From: Acidobacteriota bacterium
Lineage (GTDB): Bacteria; Acidobacteriota; Terriglobia; UBA7540
Assembly: GCA_021828245.1 (NCBI GenBank)
Contig: JAKASC010000033.1
Span: forward strand, 1 to 14,018
Length of the DNA: 14,018 bases
Direction: 5' to 3'
This document shows, piece by piece, positions 1 through 6,706 of the stretch. The notes beneath the pieces were generated by a model. It worked only from the letters and a program-made list of their open reading frames with translations, made no database searches and was not told the origin of the DNA. Numbering within the stretch: position 1 is the stretch's first letter; every line of letters starts with the position of its first letter. The position numbers were made by a program, and so were the translations under genes.

Positions 1-137
1 TGGATAATCTTCATGGGCGCTTGCCGGGCATCTACGGTCAATTGAATCGTCGGACCGGTTTGGGCCCATCCTGGTATCGCCGGCAGCATGACCCCGAGAA
101 CCAACAGGTAAGCTAACCGAAATTTACAAGATGGCAT
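1..137 (-). CDS. N-terminus of a secreted M61-family-like (glycyl aminopeptidase type) metallopeptidase, partial
   Basis: Only the first 45 codons are inside the window; the gene runs off the left edge. The start is ATG at 137-135, preceded on the minus strand by GGAG seven bases upstream. Residues 1-26 form a clear Sec signal peptide: a basic start (K5, R7), a hydrophobic core at about 8-21 and a cleavage-like G-W-A before Q26. The mature start PTIQLTVDARQAPMKII resembles the beginning of M61 peptidases, where a short beta-strand segment with an 'xVDAxxAPxKxxH' pattern precedes the fibronectin-like N-domain. The zinc-binding HExxH motif would lie far outside the window, so the family call rests on a short stretch and could be wrong. 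The protein is probably periplasmic or exported. The first bases overlap the end of the small ORF at 124-288. Confidence 0.6.
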   Translation of the reverse strand, partial: MPSCKFRLAYLLVLGVMLPAIPGWAQTGPTIQLTVDARQAPMKII

Positions 138-288
138 TGTGTAGCTCCTTTTTAACTATGATGTTCTTGCCCGCGAGCGGCGGGTGATCTCTTGCTGTCC
201 AATAGAAGGATTCTTCTCCCACCTGCACTCGCCCCGAATTGGCATTACGAATCCTCCCTGGCAGTTCTAGCCGGACACGAAATCGCAT
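124..288 (-). CDS. Possible small protein of 54 residues overlapping the start of the M61-like gene
   Basis: An open frame starts with ATG at 288-286 and ends with TAA at 126-124, overlapping the next gene by 14 bases in another frame. A GGTGG stretch six to seven bases upstream could serve as ribosome binding site. The product is basic at the N-terminus, then reads GRVQVGEESFYWTARDHPPL and KNIIVKKELHNAIL. It looks more protein-like than the other frames here: mixed composition, an aromatic F-Y-W cluster and no low complexity. I do not recognise it. The overlap would fit translational coupling with the peptidase gene. Against this, a sigma70-like promoter candidate at 287-316 has its -10 box on this ATG, so transcripts from it would start inside the ORF. 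It may also be the tail of a decayed gene. Confidence 0.35.
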   Translation of the reverse strand: MRFRVRLELPGRIRNANSGRVQVGEESFYWTARDHPPLAGKNIIVKKELHNAIL

Positions 289-316
289 GATAATTCCACC
301 GAGGGTTCGGGTTCAA
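287..316 (-). promoter_or_regulatory. Candidate sigma70-type promoter for the M61-like gene
   Basis: On the minus strand TTGAAC (316-311) and TATCAT (292-287) are separated by 18 bases; they match the consensus at 4/6 and 5/6 positions. Transcription would begin near 280, giving a leader of roughly 140 bases before the M61-like ATG. The -10 box overlaps the start codon of the possible 54-residue ORF, so the two predictions compete. Confidence 0.3.
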
Positions 317-501
317 ATACAAAATACACTGCCGGACCGCGGGCGTTCGGATGCCCAGGAAGGCTCTTCCGCCCGCAACGGTTGGAGCCGAAAGCGTAAG
401 CTCTACGACAACGGCACCCCGCGCGCCGCCCCTCGAAATATCCGGCAGAGGAATCTGTGCCTCATCCGGCTGGAGCAGCGTCCTGTAAAGCAGTCGGAGC
501 G
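289..501. other. Gap between the M61-like/small-ORF unit and the acetyltransferase gene
   Basis: About 210 bases with no gene I can support. On the minus strand one frame stays open across the whole gap, with a stretch reading RGGARGAVVVELTLSA, but it starts inside the acetyltransferase gene in another frame and has no ribosome binding site. It could be a remnant of a decayed gene. The promoter candidate at 287-316 lies at its left end. Confidence 0.5.
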
Positions 502-1122
502 TCAGGGCCGACGGAGCAAGTTCGCAAGATGTGCTTTGACCGCGGGCCATTCGTCGGCGAGGATGGAGTAGCGAGCGGAGTCGCGCGGAATGTGGTCGGA
601 GGCGATGCGGTGCGCGCGCAGGATCCCCTCGAATCGGGCACCGATGTGCTCAAGAGCGGCTCGTGACCGCGTGTTGCGGGCGTCGGTGTGGAAACAGGCA
701 CGGAACACCTGCCAAACCTCAAACGCGTGAGTCAGCATCAGCAGCTTCGCTTCTGTGTTCGTGCCGGTACGTATGGCCGAAGGGGCGAGCCATGTGTAGC
801 CGATCTCGCACGCGTCAGGAAATCTACGGCCAGAACGAGGATGATGGGAGGGCCAGGCCCATCGTTCCAGGTTAAAAAACCGTGTTGAACCGATGACGGC
901 TCCGTCATTCGCCCGGACGGTTGCAAACGCCATGCACGTCCCCGCGTCCCTCCAATCCAACGCCGTCCGAATGTACTTCGCCGCCTCCTCCTGAGTAAAG
1001 GGGACAAAGGTCCACCGATAAAGTTGAGGCTCTTCGGCAGTGGCGGCTGCCAACGCGTCGCCGTGACGTTGCTCCAGCGGTTCAAGCCGGACGTGCCGGC
1101 CAATCAGTACGAAAGGTTCCAT
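502..1122 (-). CDS. GNAT-family N-acetyltransferase (RimJ/RimL-like)
   Basis: The 206-residue product has the layout of the Acetyltransf_3/RimJ-RimL group: an N-terminal strand with 'GRHVRLEPLEQRHGDAL' (residues 8-24), a strand with AVIGSTRFFNL (75-85), E106-I-G-Y-T in the strand before the CoA loop, and R118-T-G-T-N-T-E-A, which matches the acetyl-CoA pyrophosphate loop (R/Q-x-x-G-x-G/A) followed by the usual T-E-A helix. R150 to N-T-R-S matches the conserved 'N..S' segment near the C-terminus. It would transfer acetyl from acetyl-CoA to an amine; the substrate cannot be told. The frame is open to 1209, but ATG at 1122 is chosen because AAGGAG lies just upstream and the family homology starts there. 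It is divergent from purL, with which it shares a 256-base upstream region. Confidence 0.85.
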   Translation of the reverse strand: MEPFVLIGRHVRLEPLEQRHGDALAAATAEEPQLYRWTFVPFTQEEAAKYIRTALDWRDAGTCMAFATVRANDGAVIGSTRFFNLERWAWPSHHPRSGRRFPDACEIGYTWLAPSAIRTGTNTEAKLLMLTHAFEVWQVFRACFHTDARNTRSRAALEHIGARFEGILRAHRIASDHIPRDSARYSILADEWPAVKAHLANLLRRP

Positions 1123-1133
1123 AAACTCCTTCC
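1123..1133 (-). promoter_or_regulatory. Ribosome binding site that sets the acetyltransferase start
   Basis: On the minus strand GGAAGGAG lies directly before TTT-ATG. It is a strong Shine-Dalgarno match with short spacing. It favours the ATG at 1122 over the upstream end of the open frame at 1209. Confidence 0.6.
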
Positions 1134-1288
1134 TCTTGAGTTGAAACTCCCCTATGACGAAGGGTGCCTTGCAACGCACGTCATAACTTACCGAGCACAA
1201 GGCGGGCAAGGCGAAAAGTTTTCTTTAAGGCGAGCGTTCTTGGGATGCCTTTCGCGCACGCTGCCCCTTCAGCATTTCTCTCCCGGAG

Positions 1289-1304
1289 GTGAGGGCGCTC
1301 TCAC
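1289..1304. promoter_or_regulatory. Imperfect 16-base palindrome upstream of purL, operator candidate
   Basis: GTGAGGGCGCTCTCAC is self-complementary at 14 of 16 positions, with one symmetric mismatch pair. It lies about 20 bases upstream of the -35 box of the purL promoter, in the divergent region shared with the acetyltransferase gene. The position would suit a regulator dimer. It does not resemble the E. coli PurR box. No second copy was noticed. Confidence 0.25.
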
Positions 1305-1322
1305 ACGTCAACGGGAAGCGCG

Positions 1323-1351
1323 ATGACTCGGATTCTCAGAACGAGTATAAT
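1323..1351 (+). promoter_or_regulatory. sigma70-type promoter of the purL-purQ operon
   Basis: A perfect -10 box TATAAT (1346-1351) is preceded, after 17 bases, by ATGACT (1323-1328), a 4/6 match to TTGACA keeping the TGAC core. Transcription would start near 1358, giving a leader of only about 20 bases before the ATG at 1379. That leader has no clear Shine-Dalgarno sequence. Confidence 0.65.
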
Positions 1352-1378
1352 CATACTTTAAATCCACCCAACCACCGC

Positions 1379-4183
1379 ATGGCTATTTACTCCCTATACG
1401 TACTCTCCAAGGATGACCCGGAGGCGCGCGGCTGGCTCGAAATGTTTCGGCGGCACGGGCACGAGGCGCTAAAAGACTTCATTATTGAGCGCGTCTATTG
1501 GTTGGAAGGAGAAGTGAACCTCGACAGGCTGCGGCCGCTTCTGGTAAATCCGCTCTATCAAACCGCCGCCGAACAATCTCAGCTTGACCCGACGCGAGGT
1601 CCCATCCTCGAAGTGGCTTATCTCCCCGCGGTAACCGACCCGGAAACGCCTTCCATTTTGGAGGCGGCACAAGCGCTCGGAGAGCGCGGTCTTGAATTTG
1701 CGCGGCTCGGAAGGCGGTATCAGTTCTGCGGCCTTGACGAGGGCCTGGCGCAAAGGCTCGCGGCGCGTTTCCTCTACAACAAAGTTGTAGAACGAGTGCG
1801 CAGGCCCGGGGAAATATTTCAGACGCTGCGGCCAACCGGCACGCCCGAGCTGGTTGGAACCATATCGTTGGCTGGCCTCGACGATGCAGCTTTGCTTCAA
1901 CTATCCCATGACCGTTCCTGGTATGCGCCTCTTTCTCAGTTGAAAGTCATTCAGGCCCACGAAGTCAGCCGGGGGCGGCCCCACACGGATGCGGAATTGG
2001 AAATTCTGGTCCAAAGCTGGAGCGACCACTGCTACCACACGACCTGGAAGAGCCTGGGCTTGCTCAAGCGGCTTTCCGCGGCGACGGAGCGCATACAGCA
2101 TCCCTTGGTGGTGAGCGCTTTTGAGGATAACGCTGGCGGGATGGAATTCTACGAGGACTACGTCATCACCCTCAAAGGCGAAACGCACAATTTTCCGAGT
2201 TCGATTGCGCCCTTCGGCGGCGTGGCCACCAAGCACGGCGGCGTGATCCGCGACACGCTGGGATTCGGCAAGGGCGCTTATCCCATCGGCGGCACAACCC
2301 TGATGGGCACCATGGACCCGCGCCTTGCCGAAGACCAGGTGCCACCGGGGGCGCTTCACCCTCAACTGATTCTCACGGAATCCACCCGCGCCACCAGCGC
2401 TTACCTCAACCCCATGGGCATTCCGATGAGGCACGCGGTGTACCGCTGCCACCCCGGTTACGCCAAGTGCCTGGCGCTTGGGCATTCGGTCGGCTTGATT
2501 CCGGCAAAGTACGCGCGCAAGGAGCGGCCCCGACCGGGTGATTGCGCTGTGTTGATTGGGGGCGAGACGGGGCGCGACGGCATTCACGGCGCAACGGCCA
2601 GTTCGACCGGCATGACGGCGGCAACGCAGGAGCGGGAATTCGCGGCCGTCCAGATTGGGCATCCCATCACCGAGCGCCGTTTTGCCACCGCGATTCCCGT
2701 GCTGCGAGATGCCGATTGCCTGCGGGCAATTACGGACCTGGGCGCGGGGGGGTTGTCGTCGGCTGCGGGCGAGATGGCCGCCGAGTGCGGCGTCTCGCTT
2801 GACCTCGACCGCGTGCCTCTCAAGGATCGGAGCCTGACGGCGTGGGAAATTCTGCTTTCGGAGTCGCAGGAGCGCATGTTGCTGGTTGTGCCCCCCGAAA
2901 AGATGGGTCAGGCAAATATGATTCTGGATCGTTTTGAGATTCCGCACGCCGAGGTGGGCCGGTTTACAGACTCGGGGCGAATGGAAGCCATTTGGCGTGG
3001 AGAAAAAGTAGTGGACTTGGAAATGGGTTTCCTGTGGGGCACGTGCCCACTCGAGCCCATTGCCACCGAAGAGCCCAAGCGCCACTTGGCGCCGCTCGCG
3101 GTTGATGAGCCGAGGACGGCCGAGCAGTGGTCGCGGGCGGTGGAGGGCGTGCTGGCTCACTATCATTGCTGCGACCAGAGCGCCGCCGGCACTCGGTTTG
3201 ACACGACCGTGCAGGGAAGAACCGTCGTGGGGCTCCTCGAAGGCCGCAATCACTCCATGCCTACTCATCTGAGTGTCTCCGCCCCACTCTATGGCAAACC
3301 CTACGGCGTGGTGACCACAGTTGCGTTTAACCCTTTCTACGGCGACGTCAAGCCAAGTGCTGCCGCCCGCCTCATGGTCATTGAAGCCATCACGAAAGCC
3401 GTCGCGGCCGGCGCAAGCTACCGTGAAATGGTGCTCTGCGATAATTTCTATACGCCACGTTTGACGCCGGGCGTCGCCTGGGACCTGGTTCAGATGGTGG
3501 AAGCGATTGCCGAGCTTTCCGTCGAACTCGGCGTCCCCTTTATCTCCGGCAAGGATTCAAGTTCAGGAACATTCGAAGCCGCTGGCCTCCGCATAGATGT
3601 TCCGATGACGTTGGTCGTGGCCGCGATGGCGCGCGTACCGGACGTGAGCAAGATCGTAACTCCCGAATTTAAACGTCCTGGCAATTCGCTGGTGGTGGTG
3701 GCTGACCTCTCGCGAGGCGCGCTAGGCGGCAGCGTTTATGCTGATGCTCACGGCCAGCGCGGAGATTCTATCTATGACTCCGGCCTCGCCGCCGACGTCC
3801 GCGCGCGTTGGGACGCCGTGCTGGCCCTGCATTCTCGGGATGGGTACGTTTCGGCTTCGGGGGTGGCTGAAGGTGGCCTCGCCTTGCGACTTTTTGAGGG
3901 GGCATTTGGGTCGGGCCTCGGAGCCCGCGTCGAGTGCCTACGGGACGGCGACGGCCGCCATGACGGGTTTTTCTTTGGCGAGTTTACTGGTGGAATTCTT
4001 CTAGAAGTAAACCCTGAAACAGAACTGGACAAAGTTTTGGCGGGTGTTCCTTATCACGTTATCGGTGAAGTTACTGCGGAACCTCGACTGGTGCTGAGCG
4101 AGGGTGGAAAGATTCTCTGGAGCAAGTCAGTTTTTGCGCTGGCTGAGAAGTGGCACAGCACTTTCCGGGAGGCCCTCGAATGA
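1379..4183 (+). CDS. purL: Phosphoribosylformylglycinamidine synthase, PurL with fused PurS-like N-terminus
   Basis: FGAM synthase performs the fourth step of de novo purine synthesis in the cytoplasm: FGAR + ATP + ammonia (from PurQ glutaminase) to FGAM. The product is 934 residues, longer than the usual small PurL (about 720-750) and shorter than one-chain PurL with glutaminase (about 1300). Residues 1 to about 65 and 76-150 look like two PurS-like units; the second (ILEVAYLPAVTDPE..., then FLYNKVVERV) is convincing. The catalytic part follows: SWSDHCYHTTW (213-223), the ATP/substrate segment KGETHN (266-271), GGETGRDGIHGAT (394-406), DLGAGGLSSAAGEMA (453-467) and SGKDSSSG (723-730). The frame is open from 1289, but ATG 1379 is the first plausible start after the promoter. 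It ends with an ATGA overlap with purQ, so the subunits are made together. Confidence 0.95.
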   Translation: MAIYSLYVLSKDDPEARGWLEMFRRHGHEALKDFIIERVYWLEGEVNLDRLRPLLVNPLYQTAAEQSQLDPTRGPILEVAYLPAVTDPETPSILEAAQALGERGLEFARLGRRYQFCGLDEGLAQRLAARFLYNKVVERVRRPGEIFQTLRPTGTPELVGTISLAGLDDAALLQLSHDRSWYAPLSQLKVIQAHEVSRGRPHTDAELEILVQSWSDHCYHTTWKSLGLLKRLSAATERIQHPLVVSAFEDNAGGMEFYEDYVITLKGETHNFPSSIAPFGGVATKHGGVIRDTLGFGKGAYPIGGTTLMGTMDPRLAEDQVPPGALHPQLILTESTRATSAYLNPMGIPMRHAVYRCHPGYAKCLALGHSVGLIPAKYARKERPRPGDCAVLIGGETGRDGIHGATASSTGMTAATQEREFAAVQIGHPITERRFATAIPVLRDADCLRAITDLGAGGLSSAAGEMAAECGVSLDLDRVPLKDRSLTAWEILLSESQERMLLVVPPEKMGQANMILDRFEIPHAEVGRFTDSGRMEAIWRGEKVVDLEMGFLWGTCPLEPIATEEPKRHLAPLAVDEPRTAEQWSRAVEGVLAHYHCCDQSAAGTRFDTTVQGRTVVGLLEGRNHSMPTHLSVSAPLYGKPYGVVTTVAFNPFYGDVKPSAAARLMVIEAITKAVAAGASYREMVLCDNFYTPRLTPGVAWDLVQMVEAIAELSVELGVPFISGKDSSSGTFEAAGLRIDVPMTLVVAAMARVPDVSKIVTPEFKRPGNSLVVVADLSRGALGGSVYADAHGQRGDSIYDSGLAADVRARWDAVLALHSRDGYVSASGVAEGGLALRLFEGAFGSGLGARVECLRDGDGRHDGFFFGEFTGGILLEVNPETELDKVLAGVPYHVIGEVTAEPRLVLSEGGKILWSKSVFALAEKWHSTFREALE

Positions 4184-4914
4184 CGAGCCGCGTGGCCGTG
4201 CTCTACGCGCCGGGAACCAATTGCCACGAGGAAACCATCGCTGCGATTGAGCACGCCGGTGGCCGCGCTGAATTGGTGTTGCTGAAGGAGCTCATGGCAG
4301 CCGAAACGAGGCTCATGGATTATGGCGCGGCAATTATTCCCGGCGGTTTTTCTTACGGTGACCACCTGGGAGCCGGCAGAATATTTGGCCGGATGCTGGT
4401 GGCGCGACTCGGCGAACAACTGTCCCAATTTCTTGACGCCCACCGCCCTGTCCTAGGAATCTGTAATGGCTTCCAGGTGCTGGCCGAAGCCGGGATCCTG
4501 CCGCAGGTGCGGCTCGGACGACAGGCAATGGCTCTGCTCGCCAATCAGTCAGCGCGCTTTGAAGACCGCAAGGTGCGGCTGCTGGTAACGAGCGAACCGT
4601 CCATCTGGACGGAGGGCTTGGCGGGAGAAGTTTTGCACATGCCGTCCGCACACGGCGAAGGCCGCGTTTTTTTTCCTCAAAACCAATCGCCGCCGCCGCG
4701 CGTGGCATTCCGTTTTGCCGATCCCAATGGAACATCCACCAGCGCCTATCCGGACAATCCCAACGGCTCGCCCGAAGCGATTGCCGGCGTTGTGGACGCG
4801 ACGGGCCTCGTCCTCGGCCTCATGCCCCATCCCGAGCGCGCTTCCTTGCCCGCGCACTATTCGCAGGACGGGTTGAAGATTTTCAGGAATCTGGTCCGAT
4901 GGCTGGCAGATTAA
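4180..4914 (+). CDS. purQ: FGAM synthase glutaminase subunit PurQ
   Basis: The 244-residue class I (triad) glutamine amidotransferase releases ammonia from glutamine and passes it to PurL. The nucleophile is C95 in VLGICNGFQVL, and the other triad members are H217 and E219 in LMPHPER. The N-terminus VAVLYAPGTNCHEET and PGGFSYGDHLGAG (54-66) are typical of PurQ. The start ATG (4180) overlaps the purL stop as ATGA, with GGGAGG at 4167-4172, seven bases upstream. The length fits PurQ (about 220-260). A loop at about 165-200 is Pro/Asn/Ser rich (QNQSPPPR, then DPNGTSTSAYPDNPNGSPEA) but matches the normal family segment 'yvDnxNGSxxxIAG'. No oddities. Confidence 0.95.
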   Translation: MTSRVAVLYAPGTNCHEETIAAIEHAGGRAELVLLKELMAAETRLMDYGAAIIPGGFSYGDHLGAGRIFGRMLVARLGEQLSQFLDAHRPVLGICNGFQVLAEAGILPQVRLGRQAMALLANQSARFEDRKVRLLVTSEPSIWTEGLAGEVLHMPSAHGEGRVFFPQNQSPPPRVAFRFADPNGTSTSAYPDNPNGSPEAIAGVVDATGLVLGLMPHPERASLPAHYSQDGLKIFRNLVRWLAD

Positions 4915-4916
4915 TC

Positions 4917-5072
4917 ATGGGCCCTGCGGAGGTGGGGCGGAAAATGGCGGAACAACTTGACTCGAGGCAGGACGAGCTCAGAGATGCGTACCGCGAAATG
5001 GCCGCCGACCGCGAGCGGGGGGCTGAGGCGGAGGAATGGAGCGAGGGGCTGATTGGCGACGCCAAGGGTTAG
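4917..5072 (+). CDS. Small acidic/charged helical protein downstream of purQ
   Basis: An open frame of 51 codons begins two bases after the purQ stop and ends at TAG 5070-5072. Two other starts are possible: ATG 4899 inside the purQ end (57 residues), or ATG 4944, which has the best ribosome binding site (GGAGGT at 4928-4933, ten bases away) and gives 42 residues. The protein is almost all charged helix: QLDSRQDELRDAYREMAADR, then a tail EEWSEGLIGDAKG. I have an impression that similar short proteins ending in 'E-W-x-E-x-L-I-G-D' occur in environmental bacteria, some beside toxin genes, but I cannot name a family. No toxin-like partner follows. It would be co-transcribed with purL and purQ and converges on the PAS gene. 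Confidence 0.55.
   Translation: MGPAEVGRKMAEQLDSRQDELRDAYREMAADRERGAEAEEWSEGLIGDAKG
4928..4933 (+). promoter_or_regulatory. Shine-Dalgarno site inside the small ORF
   Basis: GGAGGT lies ten bases before ATG 4944, and no comparable site precedes ATG 4917 or ATG 4899. It argues that the shortest form (42 residues, starting MAEQLDSRQ) is the one translated. Confidence 0.35.
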
Positions 5073-5076
5073 CAGG

Positions 5077-5125
5077 GGTGGCGTTTGGCCCGGGCCTGCG
5101 CCGCGGCGGCGAGATGAGCGCCACC
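5077..5125. terminator. Palindromic GC-rich segment between converging genes, weak terminator candidate
   Basis: GGTGGCG (5077-5083) pairs with CGCCACC (5119-5125), and the loop contains the perfect palindrome GGCCCGGGCC (5087-5096). It lies between the stop codons of the plus-strand small ORF and the minus-strand PAS gene, where a bidirectional terminator would be expected. No T-tract follows on either strand, so it does not look like a classic intrinsic terminator. Confidence 0.25.
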
Positions 5126-5126
5126 G

Positions 5127-5726
5127 CTACGGCTGCCAAAGCAGGCAGACGGCGCCCTCCGTGGTTCCGTCCTGGCTCTGGATGGGCTCGATGCGGAGGC
5201 CGAGGGTTATCGGGCGGCCCGATGGGGTTGTGTACTCGATCTTTTCGAGTGATTGCGAGTGGCCGGAGGCGAGGCATTCGGCGATGGCTTCGCTGAGCGG
5301 TGAATCGCCCAGCAGCTCAGAAAATCGCCGGCGCGACCAGATGTCCAGTTGGAGCATTTCGCGGGCGCGCGCGCTGGCCGACGTGAGATATCCGTCGGAG
5401 GCGACGATGAGCAGCGCTTCTGGAATTGCCCGCGAGATGGCCTCAAGCGTTCTGGCACCGGAGCGGGCGCGGCGTTCGGCGTGGCGCCAGCGTTCTTCGA
5501 GATCGTTCGAGCGCGATTTCAACTCGGCGATGAGACTTTGGACCGTGGCGGCGACGAAGGCGGGCTCGTTTTCGGCGCGGGGCGCCGCGGGCTTGAATTC
5601 GAGGCCTTGGCGGTGCTCGCGAACGGCCCGATGAATGAGATAAATCACCAGAACGAGGATCACGGCGACGCCGAGCGCGATCGCGACCAGCAGCGTGATT
5701 TGCTGAAGCGTGAGGTGGTGAGCCAT
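5127..5726 (-). CDS. Membrane-anchored PAS-domain protein without kinase
   Basis: The 199-residue product has one transmembrane helix (about residues 9-31, QITLLVAIALGVAVILVLVI), then a basic stretch, a charged region likely to be coiled coil (about 60-95) and a PAS domain (about 97-197). The PAS part starts with the typical LEAISRAIPEALLIVASDGYLTSAS pattern, in which the PAS strands frame a helix carrying ARAREMLQL, and ends with LRIEPIQSQDGTTEGAVCLL. In sensor kinases such a domain is normally followed by a histidine kinase core; here the stop comes right after the last PAS strand (LLWQP). None of the frames downstream shows H, N or G boxes. It may be a signal-input or partner protein or a truncated sensor. 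The start ATG lies four bases from the end of the inverted-repeat element 5730-5861. Confidence 0.75.
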   Translation of the reverse strand: MAHHLTLQQITLLVAIALGVAVILVLVIYLIHRAVREHRQGLEFKPAAPRAENEPAFVAATVQSLIAELKSRSNDLEERWRHAERRARSGARTLEAISRAIPEALLIVASDGYLTSASARAREMLQLDIWSRRRFSELLGDSPLSEAIAECLASGHSQSLEKIEYTTPSGRPITLGLRIEPIQSQDGTTEGAVCLLWQP

Positions 5727-5729
5727 CGG

Positions 5730-5861
5730 CTAGTGTCCTGAGTCAGAAGTTCGATGAACGACTAAAAGCCTGTTTCACGCAAAGGCGCAAAGATCGCAAA
5801 AGACTTGCGGGAGGCCTGACGGCCCTGAATTATTCATCCTTCTTACGGCTCGGGACACTAG
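5730..5861. mobile_element. MITE-like element with 13-bp terminal inverted repeats
   Basis: CTAGTGTCCTGAG (5730-5742) and CTCGGGACACTAG (5849-5861) are inverted copies with one mismatch, and the similarity continues imperfectly inward (both arms carry AGAAG and GATGAA segments). The 132-base element encodes nothing. It fills the whole gap between the prepilin peptidase stop and the PAS start: the right end supplies the TAG stop of the peptidase (5860-5858), and the left end lies three bases upstream of the PAS start codon. The outer CTAG could reflect insertion at CTAG/TA, as known for IS630/Tc1-mariner elements; this is inference. It contains one copy of the octamer-type repeat (5777-5802). 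Confidence 0.6.
5777..5802 (+). repeat. Octamer-type intergenic repeat, copy A (variant)
   Basis: Read on the minus strand it is CTTTTGCGA, TCTTTGCGC, CTTTGCGT: the same three-unit pattern as the copies near 11464, 11893 and 12421, with two extra bases. It is nested inside the inverted-repeat element 5730-5861. Confidence 0.6.
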
Positions 5862-6706
5862 CGCAGTCCTGTCCAAGTGAGATAAGCGTTGAGGAGCGCT
5901 TCTCCGCCCAGGCCGACGAAAAGCGCCGCGATGCCGAGAAACGTGCCAAACGGCCAGGCGTAGTCGCGAAAGCGGCGGCTCGCGAGCGTGAGCGGCACGG
6001 CGATGACGGTTCCCAGCAGCGAGCCGAGGAAGATGGTCGTCAGGGTCAACGCCGGGCCGAGAAAGGTCCCGGCCATCAGCATGAGCATGACGTCGCCGAA
6101 GCCGAGCCCCTCTTTGCGCCGCAAGAGATAGAAAACCTCACCCACCGCGTAGAACAATCCGCCGCCCAAAACCGCCCCGCCGATCGCGCCGGTTAAGGAA
6201 AGTGGAAGGCCGTGCCAATGCAATCCCGATCTCGCGAGCAGCCAGCCAAGCGGGCGAGCGTCCACCCGAACCCAGAAACTCATCAAGACTCCCAGCGCCA
6301 TGCCGGGCAGGGTGACTCGATGGGGAATGCGCCGGTCGAGCAGGTCCGTGAAGATGAGGATAAGAATCAGAAACGAGAAAACCGCCCACTTGATGAATGC
6401 AGGTGTCCAACCGTATTCACGGAAGTCTGCAACCAGCACGGCGGCGGTGAGGAATTCGACGAGCGGGTAGAGCGGGTAAATACGCGCGTGGCAATCGCGG
6501 CATCGCCCGCGCAAAATGGCGTAACTGAGCAGCGGCACGTTATCGTACCAGCGAATCGCGTGCCCGCAGGCGGGGCAGTGGGAGCCGGGCCAGAAAATGG
6601 ATTCGCCCGCCGGCAGACGATGAATACAGACGTTGAGAAAGCTCCCGAAGACCAAGCCGAAAAGCGCCACATAAATTTCAGTGATCAGCCGCATAGGATG
6701 GCTCAT
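5858..6706 (-). CDS. pilD: Type IV prepilin peptidase / N-methyltransferase (A24A family)
   Basis: This 282-residue inner-membrane aspartic protease would cleave and N-methylate type IV prepilins or type II secretion pseudopilins. The N-terminal domain shows GSFLNVCIHRLP (21-32) and a zinc-type pair of CxxC motifs, C44-x-x-C47 and C69-x-x-C72. The catalytic region has FTDLLDRRIPH (119-129) with D121/D124, and GFGD (202-205) with D205. Several hydrophobic helices follow, and PFGTFLG (252-258) matches the family end. All key residues are present. The start ATG 6706 overlaps the stop of the GT4 gene (ATGA), so it is probably translated by coupling. The frame is open upstream to 6895, but that part is GT4 shadow. 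The stop TAG lies inside the inverted-repeat element. No pilin gene is nearby. Confidence 0.92.
   Translation of the reverse strand: MSHPMRLITEIYVALFGLVFGSFLNVCIHRLPAGESIFWPGSHCPACGHAIRWYDNVPLLSYAILRGRCRDCHARIYPLYPLVEFLTAAVLVADFREYGWTPAFIKWAVFSFLILILIFTDLLDRRIPHRVTLPGMALGVLMSFWVRVDARPLGWLLARSGLHWHGLPLSLTGAIGGAVLGGGLFYAVGEVFYLLRRKEGLGFGDVMLMLMAGTFLGPALTLTTIFLGSLLGTVIAVPLTLASRRFRDYAWPFGTFLGIAALFVGLGGEALLNAYLTWTGLR

Noticed and set aside
296..330. GGTTCAAATAC-like string resembling a tRNA T-arm
   Set aside because: No acceptor stem, anticodon arm or CCA end can be formed around it.
289..550. Minus-strand open frame containing RGGARGAVVVELTLSA
   Set aside because: It begins inside the acetyltransferase gene in another frame, has no ribosome binding site and matches no family I know. 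It was kept only as a possible remnant.
1901..3268. A 455-codon open frame on the minus strand opposite purL
   Set aside because: It lies wholly inside the clearly conserved purL gene, is rich in Arg, His, Pro and Gly, and shows no domain pattern. It is a GC-driven shadow.
4978..5277. Search for a kinase domain downstream of the PAS gene, including the Pro/Arg-rich minus-strand frame here
   Set aside because: The frame is low complexity and lacks any histidine kinase motif; no frameshift restores a kinase.
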